Shown: one piece after another, positions 33,595 to 42,823 of the stretch
Position numbering within the stretch: position 1 is the first letter of the stretch
Layout: each line of letters starts with the position of its first letter
Source of the DNA: SKZT01 sp964478625
GTDB taxonomy: Bacteria > Desulfobacterota > Desulfobacteria > Desulfobacterales > SKZT01
Assembly (NCBI GenBank): GCA_964478625.1
Contig: CAYZJH010000011.1
Coordinates: 14,859-78,858 of the forward strand
Direction of reading: 5' to 3'
Length of the DNA: 64,000 nt
Position numbers and translations under genes: made by a program
The notes under the pieces: model-generated
What the model was told of the DNA's origin: nothing
What the model saw: only the letters and a program-made list of their open reading frames with translations
Database searches by the model: none

Positions 33595-36500
33595 ATGAAA
33601 AAAGTGATGAAAACAGTTGACGGAAACACCGCTGCAGCGCATGTGGCATATGCCATGAGCGATGTGGCCAATATATACCCCATAACACCCTCATCTCCCA
33701 TAGGGGAAATTGCCGATGAGTGGGCGGCCAAGGGCCGGAAGAATGTTTTCGGACAAAAACTGCTGGTTCGCCAGCTTCAATCAGAAGCCGGAGCCGCAGC
33801 AACGGTTCACGGATCCTTGGCAGCTGGTGCTTATACCACCACTTTTACGGCCTCCCAGGGACTTTTACTGATGATTCCCAATATGTATAAAATCGCCGGA
33901 GAATTGCTTCCTGCCGTATTTCATGTAACAGCCAGGGCCATTGCCGCCCATGCATTGTCCATTTTTGGCGACCATCAGGATGTTATGGCAGTCCGGCAGA
34001 CCGGTTTTAATATGATCGTGTCATCTTCCGTTCAGGAAGTTATGGATCTGGGATTGGTAACCCATCTTTCGGCCATTGAATCAGGCCTTCCCTTTGTCCA
34101 TTTTTTCGACGGTTTCAGAACTTCCCATGAAATTCAAAAAATTGAGATGCTCGATTATAAAGACATGGCCAAGCTAGTGAATTGGGAGGCTGTTGAAAGA
34201 TTCAGAGCCAGAGGGATGAATCCGGAAAGACCTGAATGTCGTGGAACGGCACAAAATCCTGATATTTATTTTCAGGGGCGGGAAGCGGCAAATTCGTTTT
34301 ACCAAAAAGTGCCTGCGCTTGTCGCAGCCAACATGAAACAGGTTGCAGCGCTTACAGGTCGAAAATACAAGCTTTTTGACTATGTGGGACATCCCAAAGC
34401 CGAGCAAACCATTATCGCCTTGGGTTCAGCCTGCGAAACCATCGAAGAATATGTGCATTATTCCGTGGCAAAAGGAGATAAAATCGGGCTGGTCAAAATT
34501 CGGTTATATCGCCCTTTATCTGTGGAACATCTTTTGGCGGTTATCCCCATGACGGTCAAGCGGGTGACCATTCTGGACAGGACCAAGGAATTAGGTTCAT
34601 TGGGAAATCCCCTTTACCGGGATGTCTGCACCGCCTTTTTAGAACGTGGGACCATGCCCATGGTGATTAACGGCAGATACGGTCTTGGATCCAAAGAATT
34701 CAATCCCCCTATGGTCAAGGCTGTTTTTGATAATATGAATTCGACACTTCCAAAAAATCATTTCTCTGTAGGTATTGAAGATGATGTCACCCATGAATCC
34801 CTGGAAATCGAAGAGATTTTGGGGGTTGCTCCGGGTGAAGCCGTGCGATGCAAGTTTTGGGGATTAGGTTCTGATGGTACCGTAGGAGCAAACAAAATGG
34901 CCATCAAAATCATTGGAGACAATACAAACTTATATACTCAAGGGTATTTTGCCTACGACTCGAAAAAATCAGGAGGCATCACCATCAGCCACCTGCGTTT
35001 TGGAAAAGTACCCATTCAATCTGCTTACCAGATTTATTCTCCGGAATATGTTGCCTGCCACAACATGGCATATGTAAAAATATATGATGTGCTAGAAGGA
35101 ATCAAACCCAATGGTATATTTTTGCTGAATTCCCCCTGGAGCTTAAACGACATGGAAAAGGAACTCCCGGCAGAAATGAAGCGGACCATCGGGCGCAAAA
35201 AACTCAGATTCTATAATATCGATGCCGTTAAACTGGCTCAGGAAGTCGGACTTGGGGGCCGTATCAACATGATTATGCAAACGGCATTTTTCAAACTGGC
35301 CAATGTCATTCCTATTGAAGATGCGATCCGCTATTTAAAAGCTGAACTGGAGGAAATTTTCGGCAAACAGGGAGAGAAAGTTGTTCGCATGAATTGCGAA
35401 GTGATCGATAAGACCCTGGATCACTTAATAAAAGTCGATTATCCAAAATCATGGGCGGATATAGAAATTCCTCCAAAGGATGAGCCTGAAGCAGATAATG
35501 GAGTCCCCGAGTTTGTCAAAAAAGTGATGATCCCAATGAACAAACAAAAAGGGGATCATTTGCCGGTCAGCGCATTCAGGCCGGATGGAATTTTTCCCGT
35601 GGGAACCTCAAAATATGAAAAACGCGGTGTGGCGATCAATGTCCCGGAATGGATAAAAGAGCATTGTATTCAGTGCAATCAATGTTCGATGGTATGCCCC
35701 CACGCTGCAATCCGGCCTTCGCTGCTGACCGATGAAGAACTGGCTTCCGCGCCGGCCGGATTTGAAGCAATAAAAGCTTTGGGCAAGGAACTGAAAGGAT
35801 ATCATTTCCGCATGCAGGTAAACACGCTCGATTGCCAGGGATGCGGCAACTGCGCAGATATTTGCCCGGCAAAAAAACCTGCCCTGGTTATGAAACCATT
35901 AAAAACTCAGACGGAACAACAGATTCCCAACTTTAATTATGCTCAGTCTTTGCCGATTCGTGACAATCTTGCCAACCGATTTTCAGTAAAAGGAAGCCAA
36001 TTTTACCAGCCGTTGCTTGAGTTTTCAGGGGCTTGCGCCGGATGCGGTGAAACCATTTATGCAAAACTGCTGACCCAACTTTATGGTGAACGAATGATTA
36101 TTGGGAATGCAACCGGATGCAGTTCAATCTGGGCGGGCTCAGCACCATCCATCCCGTATTGTACCAATAAGGATGGCCACGGACCCTCATGGGCCAATTC
36201 ACTTTTCGAAGATTCCGCGGAATTTACCTATGGGGTATTTCTAGGACATCTTCAACAGCGGTACCACCTTGCTCAACTGATGGAACAAGCTTTGGAAAGT
36301 TCAATTGCGGATGAACTCAAACCGGCTTTTCAAGGATGGCTTGCAGCTCCCAATGATTATGAAAATTCGAAACATTATAGTGATATCCTTAAAGCCCAAC
36401 TTCCCAGATATCTCAACGAACCGATTATAAAAGAGATTTATAACAAAAGAATGCTTTTTACCAAAAAATCCTATTGGGTTTTTGCGGGCGACGGTGCTGC

Positions 36501-37134
36501 TTACGATATCGGGTTCGGGGGTATAGACCATGTTCTCGCAAGTGGCGAGGATATCAATGTGCTTGTTTTTGATACCGAAGTCTATTCCAACACAGGAGGA
36601 CAATCTTCCAAGGCAACTCCAAAAGGTTCTGTGGCAAAATTTGCATCATCCGGTAAAAAGACTGCCAAAAAAGACATGCCAAGAATGCTGATGACCTATG
36701 GATATGTTTATGTTGCCACGGTGTCTATGGGAGCGGATAAAAACCAACTTATTAGAGCTTTCAAGGAAGCCGAGAGTTATGACGGTCCGTCCATAATTTT
36801 CTGTTATGCTTCCTGTATCAATCATGGTATTAAAAAAGGTATGGGAAAAAGTCTGGAAGAACAAAAACGGGCTGTTGAATGCGGATATTGGCCTCTTTTT
36901 CGTTTTGACCCCAGGCTCAAAGAAGAAAATAAAAACCCGCTGATTTTGGATTCAAAACCACCTGACGGAAGTTTCCCGGATTTTATATCCGGGGAAATTC
37001 GATATGCGTCTTTGGAAAAAGATTTTCCCGATGAAGCAGAAAAGCTCCATAATCACCTGGAGCGAGAGTGCATGGAGCGATACGAAATTTTGAAACAAAT
37101 GGCCAGTTATGCTCCATCGGAAGCCATGAAATAA
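33595..37134 (+). CDS. nifJ: Pyruvate:ferredoxin (flavodoxin) oxidoreductase, single chain
   Basis: A 1179-residue homodimeric-type POR in which gamma, alpha, delta and beta parts are fused. The N-terminal alpha-like region has IYPITPSSPIGEIADEWAA and TFTASQGLLLM. Two ferredoxin clusters begin near residue 691 (CIQCNQCSMVCPHAAIRP, CQGCGNCADICP). The C-terminal TPP region has CAGCGETIYAKL, GNATGCSSIWAGSAP and GDGAAYDIGFGGIDHV with FDTEVYSNTGGQSSKATP. It converts pyruvate to acetyl-CoA in the cytoplasm. ATG 33595 follows GAGGAG; the upstream TTG gives only five extra residues. It is the third POR in the window, with its own strong promoter. Confidence 0.96.
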   Translation: MKKVMKTVDGNTAAAHVAYAMSDVANIYPITPSSPIGEIADEWAAKGRKNVFGQKLLVRQLQSEAGAAATVHGSLAAGAYTTTFTASQGLLLMIPNMYKIAGELLPAVFHVTARAIAAHALSIFGDHQDVMAVRQTGFNMIVSSSVQEVMDLGLVTHLSAIESGLPFVHFFDGFRTSHEIQKIEMLDYKDMAKLVNWEAVERFRARGMNPERPECRGTAQNPDIYFQGREAANSFYQKVPALVAANMKQVAALTGRKYKLFDYVGHPKAEQTIIALGSACETIEEYVHYSVAKGDKIGLVKIRLYRPLSVEHLLAVIPMTVKRVTILDRTKELGSLGNPLYRDVCTAFLERGTMPMVINGRYGLGSKEFNPPMVKAVFDNMNSTLPKNHFSVGIEDDVTHESLEIEEILGVAPGEAVRCKFWGLGSDGTVGANKMAIKIIGDNTNLYTQGYFAYDSKKSGGITISHLRFGKVPIQSAYQIYSPEYVACHNMAYVKIYDVLEGIKPNGIFLLNSPWSLNDMEKELPAEMKRTIGRKKLRFYNIDAVKLAQEVGLGGRINMIMQTAFFKLANVIPIEDAIRYLKAELEEIFGKQGEKVVRMNCEVIDKTLDHLIKVDYPKSWADIEIPPKDEPEADNGVPEFVKKVMIPMNKQKGDHLPVSAFRPDGIFPVGTSKYEKRGVAINVPEWIKEHCIQCNQCSMVCPHAAIRPSLLTDEELASAPAGFEAIKALGKELKGYHFRMQVNTLDCQGCGNCADICPAKKPALVMKPLKTQTEQQIPNFNYAQSLPIRDNLANRFSVKGSQFYQPLLEFSGACAGCGETIYAKLLTQLYGERMIIGNATGCSSIWAGSAPSIPYCTNKDGHGPSWANSLFEDSAEFTYGVFLGHLQQRYHLAQLMEQALESSIADELKPAFQGWLAAPNDYENSKHYSDILKAQLPRYLNEPIIKEIYNKRMLFTKKSYWVFAGDGAAYDIGFGGIDHVLASGEDINVLVFDTEVYSNTGGQSSKATPKGSVAKFASSGKKTAKKDMPRMLMTYGYVYVATVSMGADKNQLIRAFKEAESYDGPSIIFCYASCINHGIKKGMGKSLEEQKRAVECGYWPLFRFDPRLKEENKNPLILDSKPPDGSFPDFISGEIRYASLEKDFPDEAEKLHNHLERECMERYEILKQMASYAPSEAMK

Positions 37135-37154
37135 TTGAATATCAGGTAACAGCC

Positions 37155-37817
37155 TTGGATACTTGTCAACAGTGTGGAATATGCTGCCGAAAAGGTGGGC
37201 CGGCGATACATCAGGAAGACAAAAAGCTTGTTGACCGAGGGTATATTCCATTAAGATTCCTTTTTACCATCAGGAAAGATGAGCCTGTGTACGACAATAT
37301 CCAGGGCTGCATTATTTCGGCCTCATCCGATATAATTCGAATTAAAGGCCACAAGGATTCAAACAGGTGCGTGTTTTTTGACCCAAAGCACAACCAGTGT
37401 ACCATATACGACTATCGTCCCCTGGAATGCCGCATGCTCCAGTGCTGGAATACCCTCAAAATTAAAGAAACATACGACAAAGGCCGCCTTTCCCGCCAGC
37501 AACTTCTTGCCAAAAGTCCGCATATCAACGATCTGATCGAATACCATGAAAATCAATGTAACTATAAAACAATCCAAAACCTGATCCATCAGTTGAAACA
37601 TGGCGATCATAAAAATGCTGCTCAAAATATTCGTGAAATTCTGGCTTTCGACATCAATTTTCGCTTACTAGCCATTGAAAAATCCGTTTGCAAATCAGAT
37701 GTGATGGATTTTTTATTCGGCCTCCCATTAAAAAAAACATTACCCCGCATGGGATTGCGAGTCATTAGAAAAAAAGACAACCATTGTCTGATATCTTTAG
37801 CTCATCCCGGCAGATAG
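37155..37817 (+). CDS. YkgJ-type cysteine-cluster protein
   Basis: About 220 residues from a TTG at 37155; the true start is uncertain since the frame stays open into nifJ. It begins near the motif CQQCGICCRKGGPAI, the Cx2CGxCC signature of YkgJ-family Fe-S or zinc proteins, with further cysteines in GCIISA, RCVFFDPKHNQCTIY and LECRMLQCW. These proteins are thought to bind a metal or Fe-S cluster; their reaction is unknown. It lies 20 bp after the nifJ stop, so it could be cotranscribed with it. Confidence 0.72.
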   Translation: MDTCQQCGICCRKGGPAIHQEDKKLVDRGYIPLRFLFTIRKDEPVYDNIQGCIISASSDIIRIKGHKDSNRCVFFDPKHNQCTIYDYRPLECRMLQCWNTLKIKETYDKGRLSRQQLLAKSPHINDLIEYHENQCNYKTIQNLIHQLKHGDHKNAAQNIREILAFDINFRLLAIEKSVCKSDVMDFLFGLPLKKTLPRMGLRVIRKKDNHCLISLAHPGR

Positions 37818-38057
37818 CAGGTCTGCGATTTCCATCAGATTTTTTTTAATATCTCTATACGATTCCGTGCTGTTTTTCAGGATTCAATCCTCTCCTGCAG
37901 GAAACCTACCCGGAAATATTTCCCGCACAATAAGATCCAAAAATTTCGACCACCGGTCCAATAATCCGAAAATCATTAAGATTCTCTGCTTCTGATTAAG
38001 TCGAAAAATGATGGTATATAATTTGCTCAATGAATCGGCAAAGAAAAGGAGTTAAAA

Positions 38058-38093
38058 TTGAAAACTCAAAAACCAGGAGTGCATGGAGAATGA
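38058..38093 (+). CDS. Possible 11-codon leader ORF upstream of the HU-like gene
   Basis: A TTG at 38058 follows AAAGGAG and starts an 11-codon frame (about MKTQKPGVHGE) whose TGA overlaps the ATG of the HU-like gene. Such an arrangement could couple translation, but short frames arise by chance. Confidence 0.25.
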   Translation: MKTQKPGVHGE

Positions 38094-38380
38094 ACAAACA
38101 TCAGCTGATTTATAAATTTGCCCGGGAAAGGAACTTACCTTTTAAAACTGCAAAAACGGTTGTAGATGCGTTTTTTAATGAAATTGCCCTTTACCTGTAT
38201 AAAGGGGATCGCGTAGAAATCAGAGGGTTTGGAACATTCGGGGTCAAAAGGTATGGTGAATATGTGGGGAGAAATCCTAAAAACGGCGACCCTGTCAACG
38301 TTAAACCCAAAAAAATGCCCTATTTCAAGGTCGGGAAAGACCTGAAAACCAGGGTCAATATTGGGTTGATTAAAAAATAA
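38090..38380 (+). CDS. HU/IHF-family DNA-binding protein
   Basis: A 96-residue basic histone-like protein. Landmarks are MNKHQLIYKFARERNLPFKT at the N-terminus, VDAFFNEIALYLYKGDRVEI, the HU signature RGFGTFGVKRYGEYVGRNP and the PKKMPYFKVGKDLKTRVN end. It bends DNA in the nucleoid or acts at specific sites. The ATG at 38090 matches the family start; a longer frame from 38030 lacks homology. It is followed by a histidine kinase gene on the same strand. Confidence 0.9.
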   Translation: MNKHQLIYKFARERNLPFKTAKTVVDAFFNEIALYLYKGDRVEIRGFGTFGVKRYGEYVGRNPKNGDPVNVKPKKMPYFKVGKDLKTRVNIGLIKK

Positions 38381-38445
38381 CAGGTTTGGTCGGTACTTTT
38401 CAGAAACACTTTGTTAATCCGATTCTGATTAATTGGAGATTTTTT

Positions 38446-39369
38446 ATGGGTCCATCAAGTGAACCAGCTGATATTTTAAAAGATCATGACGAAGAAACAC
38501 CGGAGTGGATCGCCGATGATCCGGAGTATATCACATCGAATAGACGACAAAAGAAAGCTTTTGATCAACAACGCATTGAAGCGTTGGAACAAGAGAATGC
38601 CGAACTAAAATTTAAGATTTCACAATTGTCTTTACAAATCGAGAATGACTCCAAAAGGCAAAACCTGGAATCCTTGGCCACATTTACCGGTGGAATTGCC
38701 CATCATTTCAACAACATTATATTCGGAATCACCGGAAACATCGAATTGATAAAGATGAATTGGGATGACCCGCGTATGTCCAAATATCTGGCACGAATTT
38801 CAGAAGCTGCAGCAAGAATGGCCGATTTAAATGCCCGCCTGACGGCATACGCTCGCTGTGGAAAATATCGGCCGAAGATGCTCGTTCTGAGTAAATTTAT
38901 CAAGACTTCTTTGGATCAGATGCCCCATAATTTTGGTCCGGACATCATGATCAAAACAATGCTTCATAATGATGTCGGCATCATTGCCGATATATTTCAA
39001 ATGAATCTCGTTTTTTCAGCCCTTCTCAGCAATGCTGCCGAAGCCATTGAAAAGACCGGGGAAATTTTCATTGAAACCGGAAAAATACCGCCGGATTCTG
39101 AAAACCAATATTGGCCGCATTTAAAATTCCCAGGCACTTATGCATATTATTCGGTCAGAGATACCGGTGTTGGGATGGATAAATCAACCCTGGAACATAT
39201 TTTTGAACCTTTTTTCAGCACCAAAATGCATGGAAGAGGACTTGACATGGCGGCTGTTTACGGCATAGTCAGAAACCATGATGGCTGGATTCATGTGGAG
39301 TCTGAAAAGGGAAAAGGAACCACCGTCAAGGTCATTCTTCCGGCCGCAAGCATTGAGCATGAACATTGA
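38446..39369 (+). CDS. Soluble orphan sensor histidine kinase
   Basis: A 307-residue kinase with no membrane span. Residues about 40-85 look like a coiled coil (RIEALEQENAELKFKISQLS). The dimerisation/phosphorylation box is TGGIAHHFNNIIFGITGN, with the probable phospho-His in AHHFNN. The ATPase domain carries SNAAEAIEKTGEIFI (N box), VRDTGVGMDKSTLEHIFEPF (G1/F boxes) and HGRGLDMAAVYGIVRNHDGW (G2 box; normally GTGLGL, so slightly altered). No response regulator is adjacent. TTGGAG precedes ATG 38446. It may act in a phosphorelay with a partner elsewhere. Confidence 0.85.
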   Translation: MGPSSEPADILKDHDEETPEWIADDPEYITSNRRQKKAFDQQRIEALEQENAELKFKISQLSLQIENDSKRQNLESLATFTGGIAHHFNNIIFGITGNIELIKMNWDDPRMSKYLARISEAAARMADLNARLTAYARCGKYRPKMLVLSKFIKTSLDQMPHNFGPDIMIKTMLHNDVGIIADIFQMNLVFSALLSNAAEAIEKTGEIFIETGKIPPDSENQYWPHLKFPGTYAYYSVRDTGVGMDKSTLEHIFEPFFSTKMHGRGLDMAAVYGIVRNHDGWIHVESEKGKGTTVKVILPAASIEHEH

Positions 39370-39478
39370 TCCAACAAAAAAAAGCCCTTTTCAAAAATCC
39401 TCGCAAGCTATTGCTTTTGACCGGTCACTGACTGTAAAATAGTGATACAATCATTTTAAAAAGAGGTTCTTCTGAAAT

Positions 39479-39760
39479 ATGGGCACGACTCGAATGCAGA
39501 TTTTATCAATCCTTGAAAAAAATCAGCATACCGCACTGGAAATTTCCCGACTGGTGGGAATCAAGGAAAAAGAAGTATACCAACACCTTGCACATATCGA
39601 AAAAACCGTAAAAGGTAGAGGTAGACGATTAACTATGACACCTTATTATTGTATTTCATGCGGATTTAAATTCAAAGACCGAAAACGTTTTCATCCACCC
39701 GGAAAATGCCCTCTATGCAGAGAAGAACGCATTTCAGAGGCGACTTTCGAAATTTTGTAA
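39479..39760 (+). CDS. HTH plus zinc-ribbon transcriptional regulator
   Basis: A 93-residue predicted regulator of the COG3357 type. A winged helix comes first (MQILSILEKNQHTALEISRL, VGIKEKEVYQHLAHIEKTVK). A C-terminal zinc ribbon follows with CISCGFKFKD and GKCPLCREE. The length and order match this small family, common in anaerobic bacteria and archaea. It lies just upstream of the RecD-like gene on the same strand (53-bp gap). The target is unknown. Confidence 0.8.
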   Translation: MGTTRMQILSILEKNQHTALEISRLVGIKEKEVYQHLAHIEKTVKGRGRRLTMTPYYCISCGFKFKDRKRFHPPGKCPLCREERISEATFEIL

Positions 39761-39813
39761 CCAAGCAGGTTTAAAAATATACAGAGGCAAAGCAAAACCT
39801 TTCTGATATCATC

Positions 39814-41778
39814 ATGGATTATTCTGAAAAAGAACATCTATTAAAAACCTTTATAAACTTGAACGTTTTTTCTCCCCTTAAACGAAATAATCTTGAAATT
39901 CATTTGCCCTTTTTTGACAAATTCCTCTTACCCCTGATCGATTACCTGACCATTTGGGATCTGACTCAGTTGTCGGGTCATTCGGATGACCCCACTCTGT
40001 TCGCTATTTTGCTTTGCATGTTTGATGCACTTCAGGAAGGCAGCCTTTGCCTGGATCTGGAAAAGAATAATCTTGAACGTCGCCTCCAGGTCTTTACTCA
40101 TAAACAGGTCGCATCAGATACTGCAGAACAGTTTTTGTCCAGGTTGAGCCAAGATCAATACGATGGTTTTATTTCACGAAACAAAGACCTGTTCATGCCC
40201 TTGGTATTGAGTGAGACTAAGCATAGAAGGCTTTTGTATTTTCAAAAATATTTTGTTTTCGAAAAACAGCTTAAAAACCGTATCGACAGGTTTCTGTCAG
40301 TATCCGAAGTCCATGCGGAAAACCTTTTGAAAAAAACAGAATTGAATGATCTTGTTAAAACGATTTTTTCCCCCGAACTGGTTCTCAGGGGATCAAAAGG
40401 CGGCAAGCCTATCGTCATGGATCCATTTCAGGTAAAAGCCATCAAACTCGCTCTTTCCTCAGGATTTTGCATAATTTCAGGAGGTCCCGGTACAGGCAAA
40501 ACCTCATTGATGGTAAACATGCTTCGGTGTTTTGCACGAACCGGATATGAACCATCCACTATTGTTTTGTGCGCCCCTACCGGGAGGGCTGCACAGCGGA
40601 TGACAGAAGCAATTCACAAAAATATCCAGACAATTCAATCTCCTGGGCACGACGATCTTAACCTTTTGAATTTAAAAGCATCTACGCTTCATAAAATACT
40701 TGAATACAGGCCTTATATCCATGATTTTCACTTTAATGAACAAAATCCTCTTCCGGCATCAGTGATTCTAGTAGATGAAGTATCTATGGTAGATGTTGCC
40801 ATGATGGAAAAGTTTATGAGGGCCGTTAATCCGCATAAAACCAGGTTAATTCTCATGGGAGATAAAGATCAGCTTCCATCTGTTGAAGCAGGGGCTGTTT
40901 TTGGTGCAATGATTCCACACAGCCGAGGAACCAAAATATTTCAAAAATATCTGGTTGTCTTGAAAAACAACTATCGTTCCGGCCGAAACCTTCAAGATCT
41001 GGCCAAACAAATCAATTCAGGAAAGATTTCATCAATTGAACCGCTCCCCTTTAACGACGCTTTAACAACCGAACCGGATCACTGGGCGATAGTCAATCCC
41101 ACAACCCCTGAACAATGGCAATACGATCTGACCACATGGGCAAATGATCATTTTATAAAGGAAGGAGAATACCGTTCCCTGATTTTTTCAGCAGAATCCA
41201 TGAATTCTGATTTGCTTCAGGGTTCATCCGAAGGCCAGGGTTTATTGGAAAAGATATTTCAGAAAGTTGAGTCTTTTAAGATATTGACTTTGATCAAAGA
41301 GGGCATTTGGGGCAGCATCGGCATTAATCGGTTCCTGTCCGGATATTTGAGCGATCGATTTAATTCTTCATTGGATTGGCTCAAAACAGGAGTTTTCTCA
41401 GGTGCATTGATGATTATTACCAAAAACGACTATTCAAGAACACTTTTTAACGGAGATACTGCCGTAGTCATTAAAGACCCCCAAGGGATTTTTCGAGCCT
41501 ATTTTAAGCGCCTGGACTCTTATGTCGGTTTTCCCGTAAATCTTCTTCCGCCTTGGGAACCGGCATATGCGTTAACCGTACACAAATGTCAGGGTTCCGA
41601 ATTTGATGACATCCTGGTGGTATTGCCCTCTGATGAAGAACATCGGTTGCTGACCCGGCAGATTTTATATACTGCAGTCACCCGCGCCAAAAAAAAGGTC
41701 GTTATCTATGGAAAAAGATCAGCTTTCCAAAATGCGCTGAAACAAAAAATTCAGAGAGAGTCCGGCCTGTTATGGTAG
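39814..41778 (+). CDS. recD: RecD-like exodeoxyribonuclease V alpha subunit / DNA helicase
   Basis: A 654-residue SF1B helicase. The N-terminal 190 residues resemble the RecD-specific domain. Walker A is GGPGTGKTSLMVN, followed by CAPTGRAAQRMTEAI, Walker B VILVDEVSMVDVAMME and LMGDKDQLPSVEAG, then NYRSGRNLQ. Motif V/VI is ALTVHKCQGSEFDDILVVL and LYTAVTRAKKKVVIYG. It acts in double-strand-break repair. No RecB or RecC gene is in the window. The length fits a RecD partner subunit more than the shorter RecD2. It overlaps the convergent epimerase gene by 9 bp. Confidence 0.82.
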   Translation: MDYSEKEHLLKTFINLNVFSPLKRNNLEIHLPFFDKFLLPLIDYLTIWDLTQLSGHSDDPTLFAILLCMFDALQEGSLCLDLEKNNLERRLQVFTHKQVASDTAEQFLSRLSQDQYDGFISRNKDLFMPLVLSETKHRRLLYFQKYFVFEKQLKNRIDRFLSVSEVHAENLLKKTELNDLVKTIFSPELVLRGSKGGKPIVMDPFQVKAIKLALSSGFCIISGGPGTGKTSLMVNMLRCFARTGYEPSTIVLCAPTGRAAQRMTEAIHKNIQTIQSPGHDDLNLLNLKASTLHKILEYRPYIHDFHFNEQNPLPASVILVDEVSMVDVAMMEKFMRAVNPHKTRLILMGDKDQLPSVEAGAVFGAMIPHSRGTKIFQKYLVVLKNNYRSGRNLQDLAKQINSGKISSIEPLPFNDALTTEPDHWAIVNPTTPEQWQYDLTTWANDHFIKEGEYRSLIFSAESMNSDLLQGSSEGQGLLEKIFQKVESFKILTLIKEGIWGSIGINRFLSGYLSDRFNSSLDWLKTGVFSGALMIITKNDYSRTLFNGDTAVVIKDPQGIFRAYFKRLDSYVGFPVNLLPPWEPAYALTVHKCQGSEFDDILVVLPSDEEHRLLTRQILYTAVTRAKKKVVIYGKRSAFQNALKQKIQRESGLLW

Positions 41779-42783
41779 TATTTTGTAATAATTCAGGTAC
41801 CATTCCATGAATTTTTGAATCCCTTCTCTAATCGATGTGCTTGGCTTAAATCCGATATCCGATTCCAAATCCTGCACATCAGCGAAGGTTGCCGGTACAT
41901 CTCCGGGTTGCATTGGCAAAAATTCTTTTTTCGCCTTTTTCCCCAGCACATCCTCAATAGTTTCGATAAATTCCATTAACGGGACAGGTTGATTATTTCC
42001 AATATTGTACAAACGATAGGCAACCTTGCTGGTCCCGGGATCCGGCGTGTTTGAGTCCCATTGTGAATTTCCGGATGGAATATGATCCATGACATTCACC
42101 ACACCTTCAATGATATCATCGATATAAGTAAAATCCCTTTCCAGGTTTCCGTAGTTAAAGACTTTAATGGGTTCATCAGCTAAAATGGCACGTGTGAACA
42201 GAAACAGGGCCATATCCGGTCTTCCCCATGGACCATAAACTGTAAAAAATCTCAGGCCCGTCACAGGTAAGCCATAAAGATAACTATAGGTATGAGCCAT
42301 GAGTTCATTGGACTTTTTGGTAGCAGCATATAAACTGACGGGATGGTCCACGTTGTGGTGTACCGAAAAAGGCATCAGGGTATTCAAGCCATACACGGAG
42401 CTGCTGGAGGCATAAATAAGATGGGCAACATTAGAATGGCGACAGCCTTCGAGAATATTCATAAATCCGGACACATTGGCATCAATATAGGCATACGGGT
42501 TTTCCAAACTATACCGAACCCCTGCCTGAGCTGCCAAATTCACCACCCGATCAAAATGATTCTCGGCAAAAATAGTTGCCATTGATCCGCGATCTGCAAT
42601 ATTTAACCGTTTGAAATTAAAGTTGTTATAAGAAGACAGTATGGACAGACGAGCTTTTTTTAAGTTGACATCATAATAGGCATTTAAATCATCAACACCC
42701 AACACATCATGCCCTTCGTCAAGAAGTCTCTTGCACAAATGAAACCCTATAAAACCTGCTGAACCCGTAACAAAAATTTCCAT
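41770..42783 (-). CDS. NAD-dependent sugar epimerase (UDP-glucuronate 4-epimerase type)
   Basis: A 337-residue short-chain-type sugar enzyme. The NAD motif is GSAGFIGFHLCKRLL, the Ser/Thr triad segment is SSSSVYGLN, and the catalytic Tyr-Lys is YAATKKSNELMAH. The segments DDLNAYYDVNLKKARL and FTVYGPWGRPDMALFLFT are strongly typical of UDP-glucuronate 4-epimerases. It makes UDP-galacturonate for polysaccharides. ATG 42783 with AGG upstream was chosen over a TTG six bases before. The nucleotide-sugar dehydrogenase gene lies directly upstream on the same strand and would supply its substrate. Confidence 0.88.
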   Translation of the reverse strand: MEIFVTGSAGFIGFHLCKRLLDEGHDVLGVDDLNAYYDVNLKKARLSILSSYNNFNFKRLNIADRGSMATIFAENHFDRVVNLAAQAGVRYSLENPYAYIDANVSGFMNILEGCRHSNVAHLIYASSSSVYGLNTLMPFSVHHNVDHPVSLYAATKKSNELMAHTYSYLYGLPVTGLRFFTVYGPWGRPDMALFLFTRAILADEPIKVFNYGNLERDFTYIDDIIEGVVNVMDHIPSGNSQWDSNTPDPGTSKVAYRLYNIGNNQPVPLMEFIETIEDVLGKKAKKEFLPMQPGDVPATFADVQDLESDIGFKPSTSIREGIQKFMEWYLNYYKILP

Positions 42784-42823
42784 TGGCAACCTATGGTGAT
42801 CAAAATTTTAAATATGAACCATC

